Counted from the first letter of the stretch, positions 11,069-22,359 are shown. The stretch: DNA of 64,000 nucleotides from Typhlomys cinereus (GCA_023101885.1 JALPQD010000006.1:11733085-11797084), one strand, 5' to 3'. Translations and numbers: made by a program. Notes: generated by a model not told the origin, from the letters alone.

Positions 11069-11419
11069 TGTAACAGTTACTCTTAACTATTGCTGTGAGA
11101 GAATACTCAAAGTCAATCAACTTAAGGGAGAAAGGGAGGTTTATTCAGCTTATGGTTCCAGAGGGGAGGTCTCTCAAAGCAGAGGTGGCATGGCTGGCTG
11201 GCCAAAGCTGGAGGAGGCTAAGTCACTGCAGACATCTTAGAAGCTGATGGCTGCAGACTGCTTGTAGCAAAGGCAGACTTCTCCTGGAGGTAGGGTGGGA
11301 CTAATCCACCTCAAGGCCCACCCTTGTGACTGCCTTCCTTCAGCAAGGCTCCACCTCTCAAGGTGCCATGACCTTGCCAAACACATGAGACTGTGGGGGG
11401 CACATTTCAAACCATGACA
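11069..11419 (-). repeat. 5' LTR of the MaLR element
   Basis: 351 bp, the promoter-side LTR in minus-strand orientation. It is directly followed (towards lower coordinates) by a 5-nt spacer and the primer-binding site. It lacks a 3-4 bp segment present in the partner LTR near 9385. Confidence 0.88.
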
Positions 11420-11516
11420 GGGGGCATTGGTTTGTAAGGGAGCTGGTTGAAAAAAAGTCTCTCAATAGGTGGAGGGATGATGAGGTAAGGATAAGTTTAG
11501 GAGAAAACAAACATTC

Positions 11517-11568
11517 ATTGTAATTTTAGCCAATTTAAAATAATAATAAAAGCAAGATCCTTTTGAGA
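11517..11568 (+). repeat. 52-bp direct repeat, left copy
   Basis: Starts attgtaattttag and ends ccttttgaga. The partner at 12416-12468 differs by about two substitutions and one extra A. The pair brackets 847 bp that contain an L1 3' end. Confidence 0.8.
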
Positions 11569-11849
11569 GTGAAAGGGAAACAGTTTCAATGATTAACACC
11601 ACCAAGTGTAAACTCATGGCTCTCCAGGAAAACAAGTACATATAATCACCCCGTGTGCTACCTGGCTTGAATTAGAGAACAGTCAGAAAGCACTGTGGCC
11701 AAGTAGAGTTTGCTTTGGCCCTGAGACATAGCTTAGATGTCCCCAGAAGATGCCAAGGAACTTGTCAAATTAAAATACAGATTCAAGATTAAGATCTGGA
11801 GAGTCAGATAAAAATTTAAAAAAAGACTTAGCTTCCTCAAGTAAGCACA

Positions 11850-12208
11850 GACTTCAGAAGGAATTTAAGAATTTCCTAGTCTAGAAACATCTGTGAGATA
11901 ATGAACCAAGCAGTAATGAAGGAAGCTGCTGATGGTGGTAAAGTTGGATCAAGATGGCAGGAGGCACTAGTGTAGAGAACTCAGAAGGAAATTCAACACA
12001 CACATAAACAGATGCTCTGGAGGATGGGAGGGAGAAAGTAGGAAGCACCAAGAGAGGAGGAGGGAAGGAAAAGGGGTGAGAGGGAGGGGGGATTGTGGGA
12101 AGCAAGGGAGAATGGAATAGGGGACAACAGGGGGGAAGGGAGGGAGCAAGGAGAAGAAGGGGGTACTTATTAAACTTGTATAACTAGGCAAAAATGTAAT
12201 AAAATACA
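11850..12208 (+). mobile_element. L1 3'UTR fragment
   Basis: Contains agatgctctggaggatggga, a long purine-rich stretch (12020-12165) and the terminal gggtacttattaaacttgta / taactaggcaaaaatg ending. The same terminal wording recurs at 56825-56870 and, inverted, at 28240-28290 and 61880-61920. Confidence 0.65.
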
Positions 12209-12415
12209 TCAATTAGGTAGAAAAAAGAAAGCTGGCAGGAAGGATGAGTTGACTGATACTCCGTGGGTGGAATAAGGAATGGCTGAATGCATGAGCAGAG
12301 CCTGAACCCCTCAGATTTCCTCCTGCGGAGAAGCTTTTGAACTATCACCACCAGATAAATTGTGATATTGAAGATACCAGAGGAGCCCAAGAACAATTCA
12401 GTGTAATTTTAATCA

Positions 12416-12468
12416 ATTGTAATTTTAGTCAATTTAAAAATAATAATAAAAGCAAGATGCTTTTGAGA
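12416..12468 (+). repeat. 52-bp direct repeat, right copy
   Basis: Near-copy of 11517-11568, here immediately downstream of A-rich sequence. See the left copy. Confidence 0.8.
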
Positions 12469-12540
12469 AAGCATCAGAAGAAAACCACCTGATGGTTTGA
12501 ATGTGGGCTACACAAAATTTTCTGAAATAATCACTTGACA

Positions 12541-12645
12541 TACTGGTGCACAGTTGCAATCCCAGCATGCAGAAGCAAGAGACTTTTGAGTTGCAAATCA
12601 GTCTGAGCTACTTAGCAGGACCTTGTATATAAAACTTGTGAAGTA
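12541..12645 (+). mobile_element. B1-like SINE, very diverged
   Basis: The series ctggtgcacagttgcaatcc, cagcatgcagaagcaagaga and cagtctgagctacttagcag is a decayed B1 order. A MaLR-like start (gatggtttgaatgtgg) precedes it at 12490. Confidence 0.45.
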
Positions 12646-13160
12646 TATGAGTCGGACCCCACGGGGCACATTGAATGGTGACCAATTTCATATACAAAGG
12701 GAAAGCAGACCACAAAGGCCCTGTTTCCAGTAACAGAGCAGCTCAGTAGCATAATATGGAAACTGAGAAGCAGAGATTCCATTAATTAAGGTTTTTAACA
12801 GCATGGTTATAAAAGTATTGCCTGAAAATAACTTGGAGTAGCATGGAAAGAATTTGTTATGAATCATGTTAGCCTTCAAAACTTCTTTGTTGTCTTGTTT
12901 GCTTGTTTACATCAGGAAGAAAACCATGGCTCAATTCTTTATTTTTAGGAACAAAATTATTTATTTTAGTTTTTTAAGAGCAGGAAGAAGATTGTGGTTT
13001 TGAACATTTATTTTTGAGAACAAAATAACTTTATTTTTGAAAAGACAGTTTAATTTTAATTAAGAGTTTCTTCAAATAAATGGCCATTCAAACAGGGCAC
13101 ATATAGGACTATTCATGTTGAACTAGTATATCTGAATTTTTAATAATTTTGGGTAGATAA
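12646..13160. other. Unique AT-rich interval
   Basis: No gene or recognised repeat. Two similar sentences (ttctttatttttaggaacaa at 12937 and acatttatttttgagaacaa at 13005) suggest a small local duplication. Confidence 0.45.
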
Positions 13161-13164
13161 CTCA

Positions 13165-13310
13165 GCCCTTGGTGTTGGGGTACATTCACTTTTCAAGCTA
13201 GGCAAGAAACTATATCCAAGAATCATAAGCCAGAATAAAACCCTTTGTTCCCTTAGGCATTTGGTCATGAATTTATCTGCAACCATGCAGGCAAACTGTG
13301 AAATATATTG
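13165..13310 (+). mobile_element. 3'-end fragment of the 430-bp LTR-like family
   Basis: The text cccttggtgttggggtac, agaataaaaccctttgttcc, cttaggcatttggtcatgaa and gcaaccatgcaggcaaactg matches the ends of the copies at 22360-22786 and 52202-52627. Confidence 0.5.
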
Positions 13311-15329
13311 GGAGATGTCTGGGAGGCAGTAAATCGCCTATTTCAAAATGTGTTAAAAGGACAAATTCTTCAGTACATAATTTAAACATTGGTTGGGTAA
13401 CTAAATGAGAGTCACACTTTACCTTTAAGATTTTGAGTGTTTCTAATTCTTTAATTACTGTATATGAATTAATGCAAGTATTGCTCTGGCTTGTTTTGGA
13501 GAATTAAAGCATGTGAAATGCTTATTGTCAGATTTGTTATCTAAAGGCACAAGGAGAGAAAGCAAGTGTAATAACACAAAAATACTAATGTAGTGAACCC
13601 TTACAAAATTAATTTCCAAATATTCTCCATGTAACATTTTCTCATCAATTAGGGCTTCCTTATCCAGTTTAGAAGTCAATTTACTCATCCCTTGATCATG
13701 GAAAAACATCCCAGGAAAAAGTTGGGTGACTACAAAATCCTAAAATAAGGTGGGAGTTTATATTCTCTCCTAATCAAGTTTGGGGGACTTTGAAGGTAGT
13801 TTCAGGTAAAGTAGGGCCACAAACGAAGGCTAGAACCCAAAGACAAGCCCCAGATGCCAAACGGCATGTCCAGCACTTTCTGATACCTTAATTACCTTTC
13901 AAAGAATTTGTGAACTCAACTCTTGTCTATAAACAAACCAACCTTTGGTTAAAGACACCAGGACAAAGCTTTTGAAGAACAGACCCTGAGTTACCATTTT
14001 TGCGTATGTAAACTCTTCACTTACACATCAATGACAGAAAGGACTGAACTTCTGGCTGCTTTTCTTTATCACATTTCCTTCATCTCCTGGTCAGTTATTT
14101 GGTTGAAGATAATTTAAAACCATATGCTTGAAAATTTTCTAAAGCTTATCTGAATGGTTTGCTAGCATTTTCCTCTACATTGTCAAATTTATATCAAATC
14201 TTTTTTATTGGATGCAATAACTTTTCTAGGAGGTAACAGGATAAAATCTTGAGCAACCTAATTTGCTCCTATTTAATCAGTTCTCCTTGTCTTGGGAATA
14301 GGAAGGACAGTCCCATGCTTGCCACTGGCTCCAAACAAATACAGCGCAGGCACTGAGAGCTGCTCTGTGAGACATACCAAGACGGTGTCTCATGCTAGCT
14401 GGAATGCATCATGGAAATGTGAGGCCCAGTAGAAATATGTAGTCCCTTCTCTCAGTGTTTCTCATCCAGATGCCCTGTGAGGCTGACAAAAGAATGTTCT
14501 GATTTTCCAAATATTCCGTGGCATGTATATGTATAGCAAAATTATGTTTGGGGTTTGCAGTAATTTTTTTTTTAAAGTGAACATCTGTTATTCTCTTTTG
14601 GTCAGGGCAGGGCAACTTGGCTTTCTTAGCTTCCCCATTGAGTCACACGTGAAGCCTGTCCTCTGTCAGCTACTTGTCCATTGGCTGGCCAGCTGCCACT
14701 CATTTCTCACAGCTGTTTGGGCTCCGAGAGGCTGCTGGGTGGAGAGAGGGTCAGGGTCAGCTTGTTCTAGGCATCTGGTTCTTAGGACTTTCTGGAATGG
14801 GGCATTTCATGAAGATCCTCTGATCAGCTGCAACTGAATGCTAAGGCCTAGCCCTGAGTGGGTGAGAAGCAATTACAGGGTCTCGCTTGGAGTAACTGTT
14901 TTTACTTTCTGATCACCCCTTCCCTATCTACATGAGGTAATGGGTAATGTGACCTGTGCTGAGGCAAATGCAGTCACAAATAGTATTTTATTTTCACCAA
15001 GGAAGGAAGTCTTTTTGAATCCTTATTTTGTGAGTTCCCCACTACTCAGAAGAGTTTATTTTCTATATGTCTCAGAATTCCCAAACATAATAAAAATGTT
15101 TGTTTTTATTTTGGGCCATAGACATATTTTTATGTTTGGGTCTCTAGACTGCTCCAACCATGACAGCTTCTGAATCCTGGATGTCAATATACACAGCTAA
15201 AAGCACTCGCTCTTGCAAATATTCTATCTAATGTATAGCAATGTCCCTAACAGTCCATCCTACACAGGATTGTAGATTACTCTTCCTGACTCACAACTCC
15301 TGTTGTGTGATTGTCTGACCCCATTTCCT
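13311..15329. other. Unique interval of 2 kb, no gene seen
   Basis: Mostly AT-rich unique sequence with a less AT-rich patch at 14590-14830. Open frames of up to 104 codons (14523-14837) have no recognisable domain or splice context that I can defend. Confidence 0.5.
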
Positions 15330-15720
15330 TGAAAGCCCACAGCTGTTGAAAACAGCTCACATCCATTAGCTCAGCATTCAAGATCCTGTTATGGTTTGTT
15401 TCCAAACCACTTGTCCAAACTCTCACTGCCAGCAACTGCTATTGGTGCCTCTTTCAATCTAGCCAAAGCATAGTACGTACTGTTCTTTGTTGCTCCTTGT
15501 TCTGTCATTTCTGTGCCTTTTACTTAGTCCTTTTATTGATTGACACTCCAAATGTCCCTTGACATTCAGTTGCACAAAGTCTTCCCCAAACCTTTCTAAA
15601 TGAGCCAATCTCTGCCTCCTTCAGATAGCTAACCCTTTTCCCACCCCTCTAAGCACCCACAGTATTTTCACCAGAATCACAGTTTATGGTACCCTGTTTA
15701 TCCGTTTTCCTCCAGGAGAG
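15330..15720 (+). mobile_element. Possible L2 fragment
   Basis: Pyrimidine-rich text with ccccaaacctttctaaatga, ccacccctctaagcaccc and ccgttttcctccaggagagg resembles the L2 3' region in order and composition. Weak. Confidence 0.3.
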
Positions 15721-16155
15721 GTAGGCAGTTCTTTAGGGACTTCTGAATAGCATCTTCTTTCTTTGTTGCAAATGTACTATTAAACTCATTATTGAATTCC
15801 CATAAATGGAAGTAGAAAGAACAGATGTTCTCTTTACTACAAATAAGGAGAAAAAAAGAATTATCTTTTCTTTCCATTAAACTGTAACTTGCCTCATAAT
15901 TTTTAATGCATAACTCTTCTGTCACATAGATAAGATTCACGTCTATCTTTCATTGTTATATTTCCAGTGTCAACATATTGCCTGACATCATGTAAAACTT
16001 GTTAAGATTTGTCAAATGAGTAAATAAATGGTAAATACCATAAGGCAGGTGGTGGCGGCTAAGTAATTGACATTCAGTGCTACAATAACAAGTATCATCT
16101 TCATTTCATAGCCAAGAAAGTGTTGTCTCCAAGACATAGAGGCATGTGTATGAGC
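15721..16155. other. Unique interval, no gene seen
   Basis: AT-rich. A faint MIR-like wording (aagtatcatcttcatttcat) occurs near 16092. Confidence 0.4.
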
Positions 16156-16156
16156 A

Positions 16157-16222
16157 GATGTGTGTGTGTGTGCGTGTGCGTGTGTGTGCGTGTGTGTGTG
16201 CGTGCGTGTGTGCATGTGTGTA
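16157..16222 (+). repeat. Interrupted (TG)n/(CGTG)n microsatellite
   Basis: About 66 bp of TG repeats with periodic C substitutions (tgtgcgtgtgcg). Alternating purine-pyrimidine, a potential Z-DNA tract. Confidence 0.85.
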
Positions 16223-16640
16223 ATGGGAACCCATCACTCACAATTACAGATACCATGTATTTTCCCATCACACCATCAGCCTCCTGGAAATCAGTTCTTA
16301 CTGTCTTTTGTTTTTCTTATTCTTGTTACAATTTTATAATTTTTTTTTTAATGAAGAGTGTACAGCAGTGCGGATGAGGGGCAGTGCCTGTCCTGGGCCC
16401 TTGGAGGCACCAGCATGGAGCCAGAAAGCTGGTGGCTAATGGGCGGGCACAACGCGGTGCCCTGCAGCCTTATCACTGTTCACAATGAACTATATGCCCG
16501 GCATTGCCACCCTCTTCGGAGACACAGACAGATCTCTTTCTCTAGCCCAGGCTGAACTTAAATCTCTGTTCCTCCTACCTCTCCCTTCCAAGTTCCCGAA
16601 TTGCAGAAAAGCATTTGGTCCTGCTTTAAGATGGAAGGGA
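16223..16640. other. Higher-GC unique segment, no gene assigned
   Basis: The part 16360-16560 is richer in G+C than its surroundings (gggcccttggaggcaccagc, ggcgggcacaacgcggtgcc) and carries open frames of 65-85 codons. No domain, initiation context or splice signals allow a gene call. Confidence 0.4.
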
Positions 16641-16651
16641 GGTTACGGGCT

Positions 16652-16673
16652 TTTTTTTTTTTTTTTTAATTCA

Positions 16674-16719
<46 letters not shown>

Positions 16720-16930
16720 TGTGTAGAACCACAGGCGAATTCGGAAACCACCATGGACGCCTCCACCTCCTCCTTGTTTACTCTGTCCCGGGATTCACAG
16801 GCTCCGCCCTACCAGGACCGGAAACGCAGGCCACCCCAGCTTCCGCCTGGCGTCTATACGTGGGGTCTAGGATCCGAACTCAGGACCTTCTACTTGCAAG
16901 GCAGAGGCTTAACCCCTGAGCCACAGAAAA
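16652..16930 (-). mobile_element. B2-like tRNA-derived SINE, young type
   Basis: On the minus strand the SINE head, just right of 16920, is cut short at its first bases. The A box lies in tggctcaggggttaag, and the B box gagttcggatcct lies near 16870. The GC-rich body follows (gtatagacgccaggcggaag on the minus strand), then a (CA)n linker seen as (GT)n at 16675-16725, and an A-rich tail seen as a T run at 16651-16667. Sister copies of the same type are at 24432-24755 and 61050-61360. Confidence 0.8.
16675..16725 (+). repeat. (GT)n microsatellite in the SINE tail
   Basis: About 51 bp of GT with one interruption (gtgagtg). It lies between the SINE body and its A tail and so is part of the retroposon. 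Confidence 0.9.
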
Positions 16931-17439
16931 GCAGAAAGCCACATCTTCAGATTGCTTTTTCTCATTCCTGATTACAGTTTTCAGAGATCTTTCTTCATTT
17001 ACTTGTAAATAAGGAAAAAATTCTCAAAAAAAGAGAAATAGTAGCCTTAGCTCAGTTTAATATTTGTCTCTATTCAGTGCAGATGATAGAGTTACAGAAG
17101 GGACGTTGGATGTTAGTCACTGTTATCACAGTGTGTGCCAGTCTGGACCAGAGTCCAGAGAACCACTGTGATGGGAGGTACTTTTGACCAAGGGGATCAT
17201 TTTCTAAAGACCTCTCTACTGTTGTTCACTGGATTCCTCTAAAAGAACTATTTTGATCTCAGAATAAACAGTATTTCCCATCTCGATTTATTTTGTAACC
17301 TAAAAGAGCATTCATATTTACATTTTGATGATTCTTTTTGAAAAAAGGTAATCAATAATGCTGAGAAACTTCATCAGGCCAGGAATTTATTTAGGAGAAT
17401 AATTTTATGGGATACATGATATCATCATCTCTGTTTTAA
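16931..17439. other. Unique interval, no gene seen
   Basis: No repeat or exon recognised. Confidence 0.5.
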
Positions 17440-17578
17440 AAGTGAGCTGAGCATTGCGGCTAACACCTGCAATCCTAATGCTTGAGAAGCTGAGGCAGGA
17501 AGAGCGCCATGAGTCCCAGGCTGGCCCTGGGAGGAAACCATTACTCCAGACTGTAATCTAAAACTAACAAGATGAACA
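17440..17578 (+). mobile_element. B1-like (7SL-derived) SINE
   Basis: Shows gctgagcattgcggctaaca, cctgcaatcctaatgcttga, gaagctgaggcaggaagagc and cccaggctggccctgggagg in the B1 order, ending in a weak A-rich stretch. Confidence 0.65.
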
Positions 17579-18017
17579 CACAGAATCTTCTGTAGTTTTG
17601 TGGCTATTTTTGTGAATGAAAATTAGGAAGCAGAGACCACTGAAAGTATGGTGTATCATATGTTCCAGTCTTCATCATCCCACTGCAAATCCGTTGCTAG
17701 GCAGTTTCACAAGCAAAGACCCCCATGAAAGAAACATATGCAAAGGAAGTTTGGGATGTTGAGGTGTCAGTTCTACAAAACAGAACAATTCATCTTTAAA
17801 AATAGAATTTTTAAAATAACTGGATTAATTTAAGAGGAAACAGAAGTTCTTTCTCTGAAGACAGACACATGGTCTTTTCTTTGACGGGTCCCTATGTCCA
17901 CACATGCCCTCTCTGGAGACATTAGAACAGTCTGAGGAGTTCCCAGGATCAGCATCCCCCTTGCAAAAGTTCTGAATATCTGTCCCTCAGCCCTGCCCTC
18001 TCCATTCCTGAGAAGAA
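17579..18017. other. Unique interval, no gene seen
   Basis: No recognised repeat. An 81-codon minus-strand frame at 17830-18075 runs into the SINE-head fragment and is incidental. Confidence 0.5.
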
Positions 18018-18035
18018 CACAGCTTCCTTTCTTTT
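18018..18035. repeat. 18-bp target-site duplication, left
   Basis: CACAGCTTCCTTTCTTTT. Its partner at 18073-18090 differs at one position. Confidence 0.8.
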
Positions 18036-18072
18036 GAGACAGAGTCTTAACCCCTGAGCCATCTCTCCAGCC
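18036..18072 (-). mobile_element. 37-bp tailless SINE-head insertion
   Basis: Minus strand reads as the first 37 nt of the B2-like SINE head, including the A box, up to ttaagactctgtctc. B box, body, CA linker and A tail are all absent. It is flanked by 18-bp near-perfect target-site duplications (18018-18035, 18073-18090). This is the structure of a tailless retropseudogene, in which only a 5' part of the RNA was copied. Confidence 0.75.
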
Positions 18073-18090
18073 CACACCTTCCTTTCTTTT
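18073..18090. repeat. 18-bp target-site duplication, right
   Basis: CACACCTTCCTTTCTTTT, one mismatch to 18018-18035. Confidence 0.8.
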
Positions 18091-19117
18091 TAGCAGTGTC
18101 CTTCGTCCTGATCTTCAGGACCTGCAGCTGTTACGTAGCTTGTCATTAACTGTCATTTCTTGGTCATCAGACTTGGACATCACTCTTTCTCAGTTGCTTG
18201 ACTTTAGTTTCAGTAGAGCTCTGATCTGGCTCTATTCTATCTCTAATACTTATTTGCTTCCTATTATCTGTAAACTCCTTTGGTTCTCTTCTTTCATTGG
18301 AATTTTCCACTATAATAATTCCTTACTTCCTCTGTGTAACCCCAGCTGGATGCCCCCTGGTAAGTTCACTTTCAGACAAGATAGACCCAATGAACATAGT
18401 CTAACAACTGAGGTGATGGGTTTGATGCTGACCTAACAGATGTCACATGATATCCTATACTCCCTCTCATCAATGCATCTCTTGGACTCAGTAGCTCTCT
18501 TTATTTGCTCTGCTCTCCTCATTCTCTTATCTCTCTTTTTTCTTATTCCGACATAAGGCATATGAATAAAAATGAGTTAAGTAGAACAGACAGAAGAAAA
18601 TCACAAGAACAGTGCTAGCACATTGAAGTAATACACAATGGACCAGAAAAATATTCATGAGGGTTGGGTAAGAAGAGTAAACAAATTTCATGCAAACATG
18701 TAATTTTATTTTATTCTCTCATGTTAATAGCTAAATTTCAGGAAAAACTTTGCAACAACCAGGCACAGAGAACTGCATGTTTCTTTAGATCATTTGGTCA
18801 CATCCAAATGACATGTACAAGCTACTGATGAAGGAAACATGAGTACAGACTAAATGTGCTAGGAATTTCTATGACCTCTGTATCTGTTCCTGGTTGTATG
18901 GTTGGAAGTAGGATATATACATTTATTCATGAATAATTCATCTGTATGAACAGAAACACATCTAGAAATTTTGAGAAAGATGAGGTTTATTTTATAATAC
19001 AGAAAATATTAGGAAAGATAAATTATGAGGTTAGCAATGAGAAAGACATGGGTTGAACTAGAGATGGTAGATATATGAATAGTTCGTGAAATCCTAAATT
19101 AACCTAAATATACCAAG

Positions 19118-19120
<3 letters not shown>
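18091..19120. other. Unique interval, no gene seen
   Basis: Pyrimidine-rich in its left third (18450-18550). A 98-codon frame at 18140-18436 shows no domain. Confidence 0.5.

Positions 19121-19165
<45 letters not shown>
19121..19165 (+). repeat. (GT)n microsatellite
   Basis: 45 bp of uninterrupted GT. Unlike several others here, no SINE body is recognisable beside it. Confidence 0.95.
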
Positions 19166-19167
<2 letters not shown>

Positions 19168-20445
19168 GTTTAATAAGGGTTACATGGAGACATGCTAGAG
19201 CATGGCCGACTTATCAGCGGCCACACCACTGAAGAAAGGGTTTCCCTTTTCCCACTCAACATTAATTATCAATAGTTTTTCAGCAACAGCTGAGGTCTCA
19301 TGATTTATTTTCCCTTTCATGATGAAATATTGACAGACCCAATCTTGTGCAGGTGTTGTGCAGACAACTATAGCTATAGTGAATTCCTGAGTGTAGCAGC
19401 TATGCCATGTTCAGAAAACACTGTTAGGTAGCACTTCTCCCAACCTCTGGTTCTTACATTCTTTCTGCTCAGTCTTCCACGATGTTCCCTGAGTCTGGAG
19501 GTGGGGACGGGCAATGATGTAGGTATCTCCTGTAGGGCTAAATACTCTGTAGTCATTTATTCTCTGCTTTTTGTTCAATTGTGAGTTTCTGCACTAACTA
19601 CCATTCATGGCAAAAGAAGCTTCTCTAATGAAGGCTGAGAGCTGCACTAACTTATGAGTATAAAAATAAGCATTTAGAAGGCATTTTGATACCATAGCCA
19701 CTTAACCAAGCAGCGATACTGTGTACTCCTCTCAGTCCTTGCATCCCAATTATGGGTTCTTGGTTAAGTTTGCAAAGCCAGACATGAGTTACCTCCTGTG
19801 GAATGGGCCTTAAACCAATCAGAAAGTGATTGTTCCTCCTCACAACATTCATGCTACTGTTGCCTCAATGGACACATCTTGCCAGACTGATTGGTATTAC
19901 AGCTATCAGTGTTCACAGATGAGTAAAATTGTTGATGATGTTTCTCCTCTAGCACCTACATAGCACCTTCTGGCACTATGAAAGCGAACCAGCATGGAGG
20001 AAGCTTCCAGGTCAGTACAGTTTTATCTCTCTTTGTCCTATGCTCAATTTGTAGAATCATCAGTAATAGGGTTTTACCATCTGTTCTGGTGGGCAACAAA
20101 GAACAACGGTAAATATGAATTGACTCCTATATTGGATATTGAATATTTACCCAGGGCTGCATGCATCTAAGAAGCACTTATAATATGGCCTCCAGCAGTT
20201 TGCCACGAGTGTGCGACATTAAGTATTCTTCAAGCTTATCTATCATGGGAATGTGAACATCATTCAGGCCTCTAGTGAGGGCAGCAGCAGGGAGCAAGGC
20301 AGGCAGGGATGAGAGGAGACAATGAAACAATGAAATCTGAACATTGGGCACACAAGTGCCTAAGACTGATACTCTCCATGCATGTATCAGTCTGAAGACT
20401 ATTCACTTCTATATTTTAAAAGACAATACAACTTTACACTTACAA
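19166..20445. other. Unique interval of 1.3 kb, no gene seen
   Basis: No repeat family recognised. Short frames of 60-67 codons lack domains. Confidence 0.5.
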
Positions 20446-20446
20446 A

Positions 20447-20472
20447 TTATATATATATATATATATATATAT
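20447..20472. repeat. (TA)n microsatellite
   Basis: 26 bp of alternating A and T. Confidence 0.95.
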
Positions 20473-21620
20473 TTCAAGTATCATCTCATGATAACAGGTT
20501 GCAGCAGTACAAAGGTTAATGAGAAACAAGGAAGTAGTATGAAGTATAGCTACACAAATTAATTCCAACATGATTTTCAATTGTGTAAATGCACACAATA
20601 GAATTTCTCTGAACTTTATGTTTGTGGATTTGATGTTAGTGTGAACATCTAGTTTAATTAAAAATATTCATGCATCTGGTCTCTTAACTGACCCTTCTTC
20701 CTGGCACTCTCTCATATTATTCTTTCTGCTACAGGACACAGGGGCAGGGGTAGGGCAGTGGTCAGCTTGCAGAGCCAATGGTCAGTCTCCATTCCAATGG
20801 TTATTCCCACATGGATGGGGGTGTGGAGCCAGCTGGTACCCTCTCCACTCCGGTCACAGAAAACTGCTTCTAACCTACGGAAGAAAGGAGAGAAGAGAGA
20901 GGCAAAATAAAGTTGTTCACATTTCAGGAAAGGAAAACAGTTCGAAGTCAGAGTGTAGTTCAGACAATTTGTCACTATCTATCCTGGAACAAACTCACAG
21001 AGCTTTTTTTCCACACCAAAACATGTTAGGAAAACAATGATCTCATTTAACACACTGGTGAGTGGAAGACTACACCAGACAAGCTTCCTGAAAAGAAAGA
21101 AAAGAATAACAATCAACATCTGAGTTCCATAAATCTCTTTTTAAAAGTTTCCATGAAAAAAATCCAGTAACTCTGTCTTTTCCACTCTTCCTCCAGTTCT
21201 AGTTCAAATGACCTCAAGCAAAACCCACACATACATTTAGAGATTTTCAGGCTATACTTTTTGTTTCTCAGCCCAGCCCTGAGGTTGATTTAACAAAAAA
21301 GCTTTTCAATCATATTACGTTCATTTTCATCTTTTTGGCAACTTATCTCTGATTCCAATGTAGGCTTCTTCAGCATAAAGTAAAGTGACAAGGTAATGTC
21401 AGCTTTTTCCCCCCTCACTCTTAGGAAAGGTTTTCCTATATTGCTCTATACCGCCAGGAAGCCCTGCAGGACAAGGCAAGTACTGGAATGGGAGTTACAG
21501 ATAACGTCCAGGCTGCTTAGATACGATCCTTCTGTGACGTATCTGGAACTAGAAGGGAATGTAAAGACTGCTCTAAGCTCTTCCTCTCCTCGTCTATACA
21601 AGATATTTACTCATACCTCC
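20473..21620. other. Unique interval of 1.15 kb, no gene seen
   Basis: No repeat family or exon recognised. Confidence 0.5.
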
Positions 21621-21621
21621 A

Positions 21622-21676
21622 TTTATTTATTTGTTTGTTTTGTTTATTTATTTATTTATTTATTTGTTTATTTATG
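21622..21676 (+). repeat. (TTTA)n/(TTTG)n microsatellite
   Basis: Tetranucleotide tract of TTTA with TTTG variants, about 55 bp. Confidence 0.9.
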
Positions 21677-22359
21677 TCTCCATTGATAACTGCTTAGTGC
21701 TCTCTAGAAAAGAAGGAATGAAAAACATAAAACTGTACAGGGTCCTCTGGGAGAAAACTCTTAGATAATTAATTGATTAAAATAAACCATTTCTAATAGA
21801 TGGATGATTTCTATCTGGCACACCAGGGTGACTCTCAGCAAAAGGGAAGCTTGAGAAAATGTGGAGATCCACCAGGAAGGAAGAGGATGGAGAGGGAGCA
21901 GTGCTCTTAGGAGAATAGGCATGTGCCATGACTGGCTGCTGGAACAGTGGGAGGTGCCTGGTGATGGCCACATCTCTGTCCCCACCTACAAACGGGTGCA
22001 GGAACTGAGGATTCCTGGTTCCTGGTTCCCAGAAAGATGGGAGGAAGATAAGAAGGAGATAGGAAAAGAAGGAGGACACTATTAAAGGAAAGAAAATTTG
22101 TCTACTCACCAGAGATGGTGACAAGATAATCTATATTTACTTTATACTGTAGGTAACTTCATGGTTTCTTACGAGGAAAATCATACACCTTAGTAATCTT
22201 GCTTATTTCTCACCTTGTCTGTAATGCTCACCATTTAAATTGTATTTGAATCTCATCCCTTAAGCTACCTTGTAATTGAATTTCATACTGTGATAATTTT
22301 GTCTTTTTCACCCATTTTTTTAATATTCAGTCAGCATCAGTCATGGCTTCCTGCCTGAC
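21677..22359. other. Unique interval, no gene seen
   Basis: Overlapping frames on both strands at 21760-22124 have low complexity (Ser/Pro/Leu) and no recognised domain. Confidence 0.5.

Larger units (their letters stand above)
9286..11419 (-). mobile_element. Structurally complete MaLR (ORR1-like) LTR retrotransposon
   Basis: Two direct LTRs of ~350 bp (9286-9639 and 11069-11419) flank a 1429-bp internal region. In plus-strand reading each LTR starts TGTAACAGTT and ends CCATGACA, giving TG...CA ends, and the whole is bracketed by a perfect GGGGG duplication (9281-9285 and 11420-11424). The element lies on the minus strand: there each LTR begins TGTCATGGTTTGAAATG, carries an AATAAA signal in gctgaataaacctccc, and the right-hand LTR is followed after 5 nt by a tRNA-Leu primer-binding site. 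Five-bp duplications, Leu priming and a short internal region without pol are hallmarks of MaLR, non-autonomous relatives of ERVL. The LTRs differ at roughly 20 positions plus a few indels by eye (about 5-6%), so the copy is not recent but is well preserved. Confidence 0.9.

Noticed and set aside
16358..16560. GC-richer patch as a CpG island or exon
   Set aside because: Only a few CpG dinucleotides over ~200 bp, and no splice or promoter signal could be supported.
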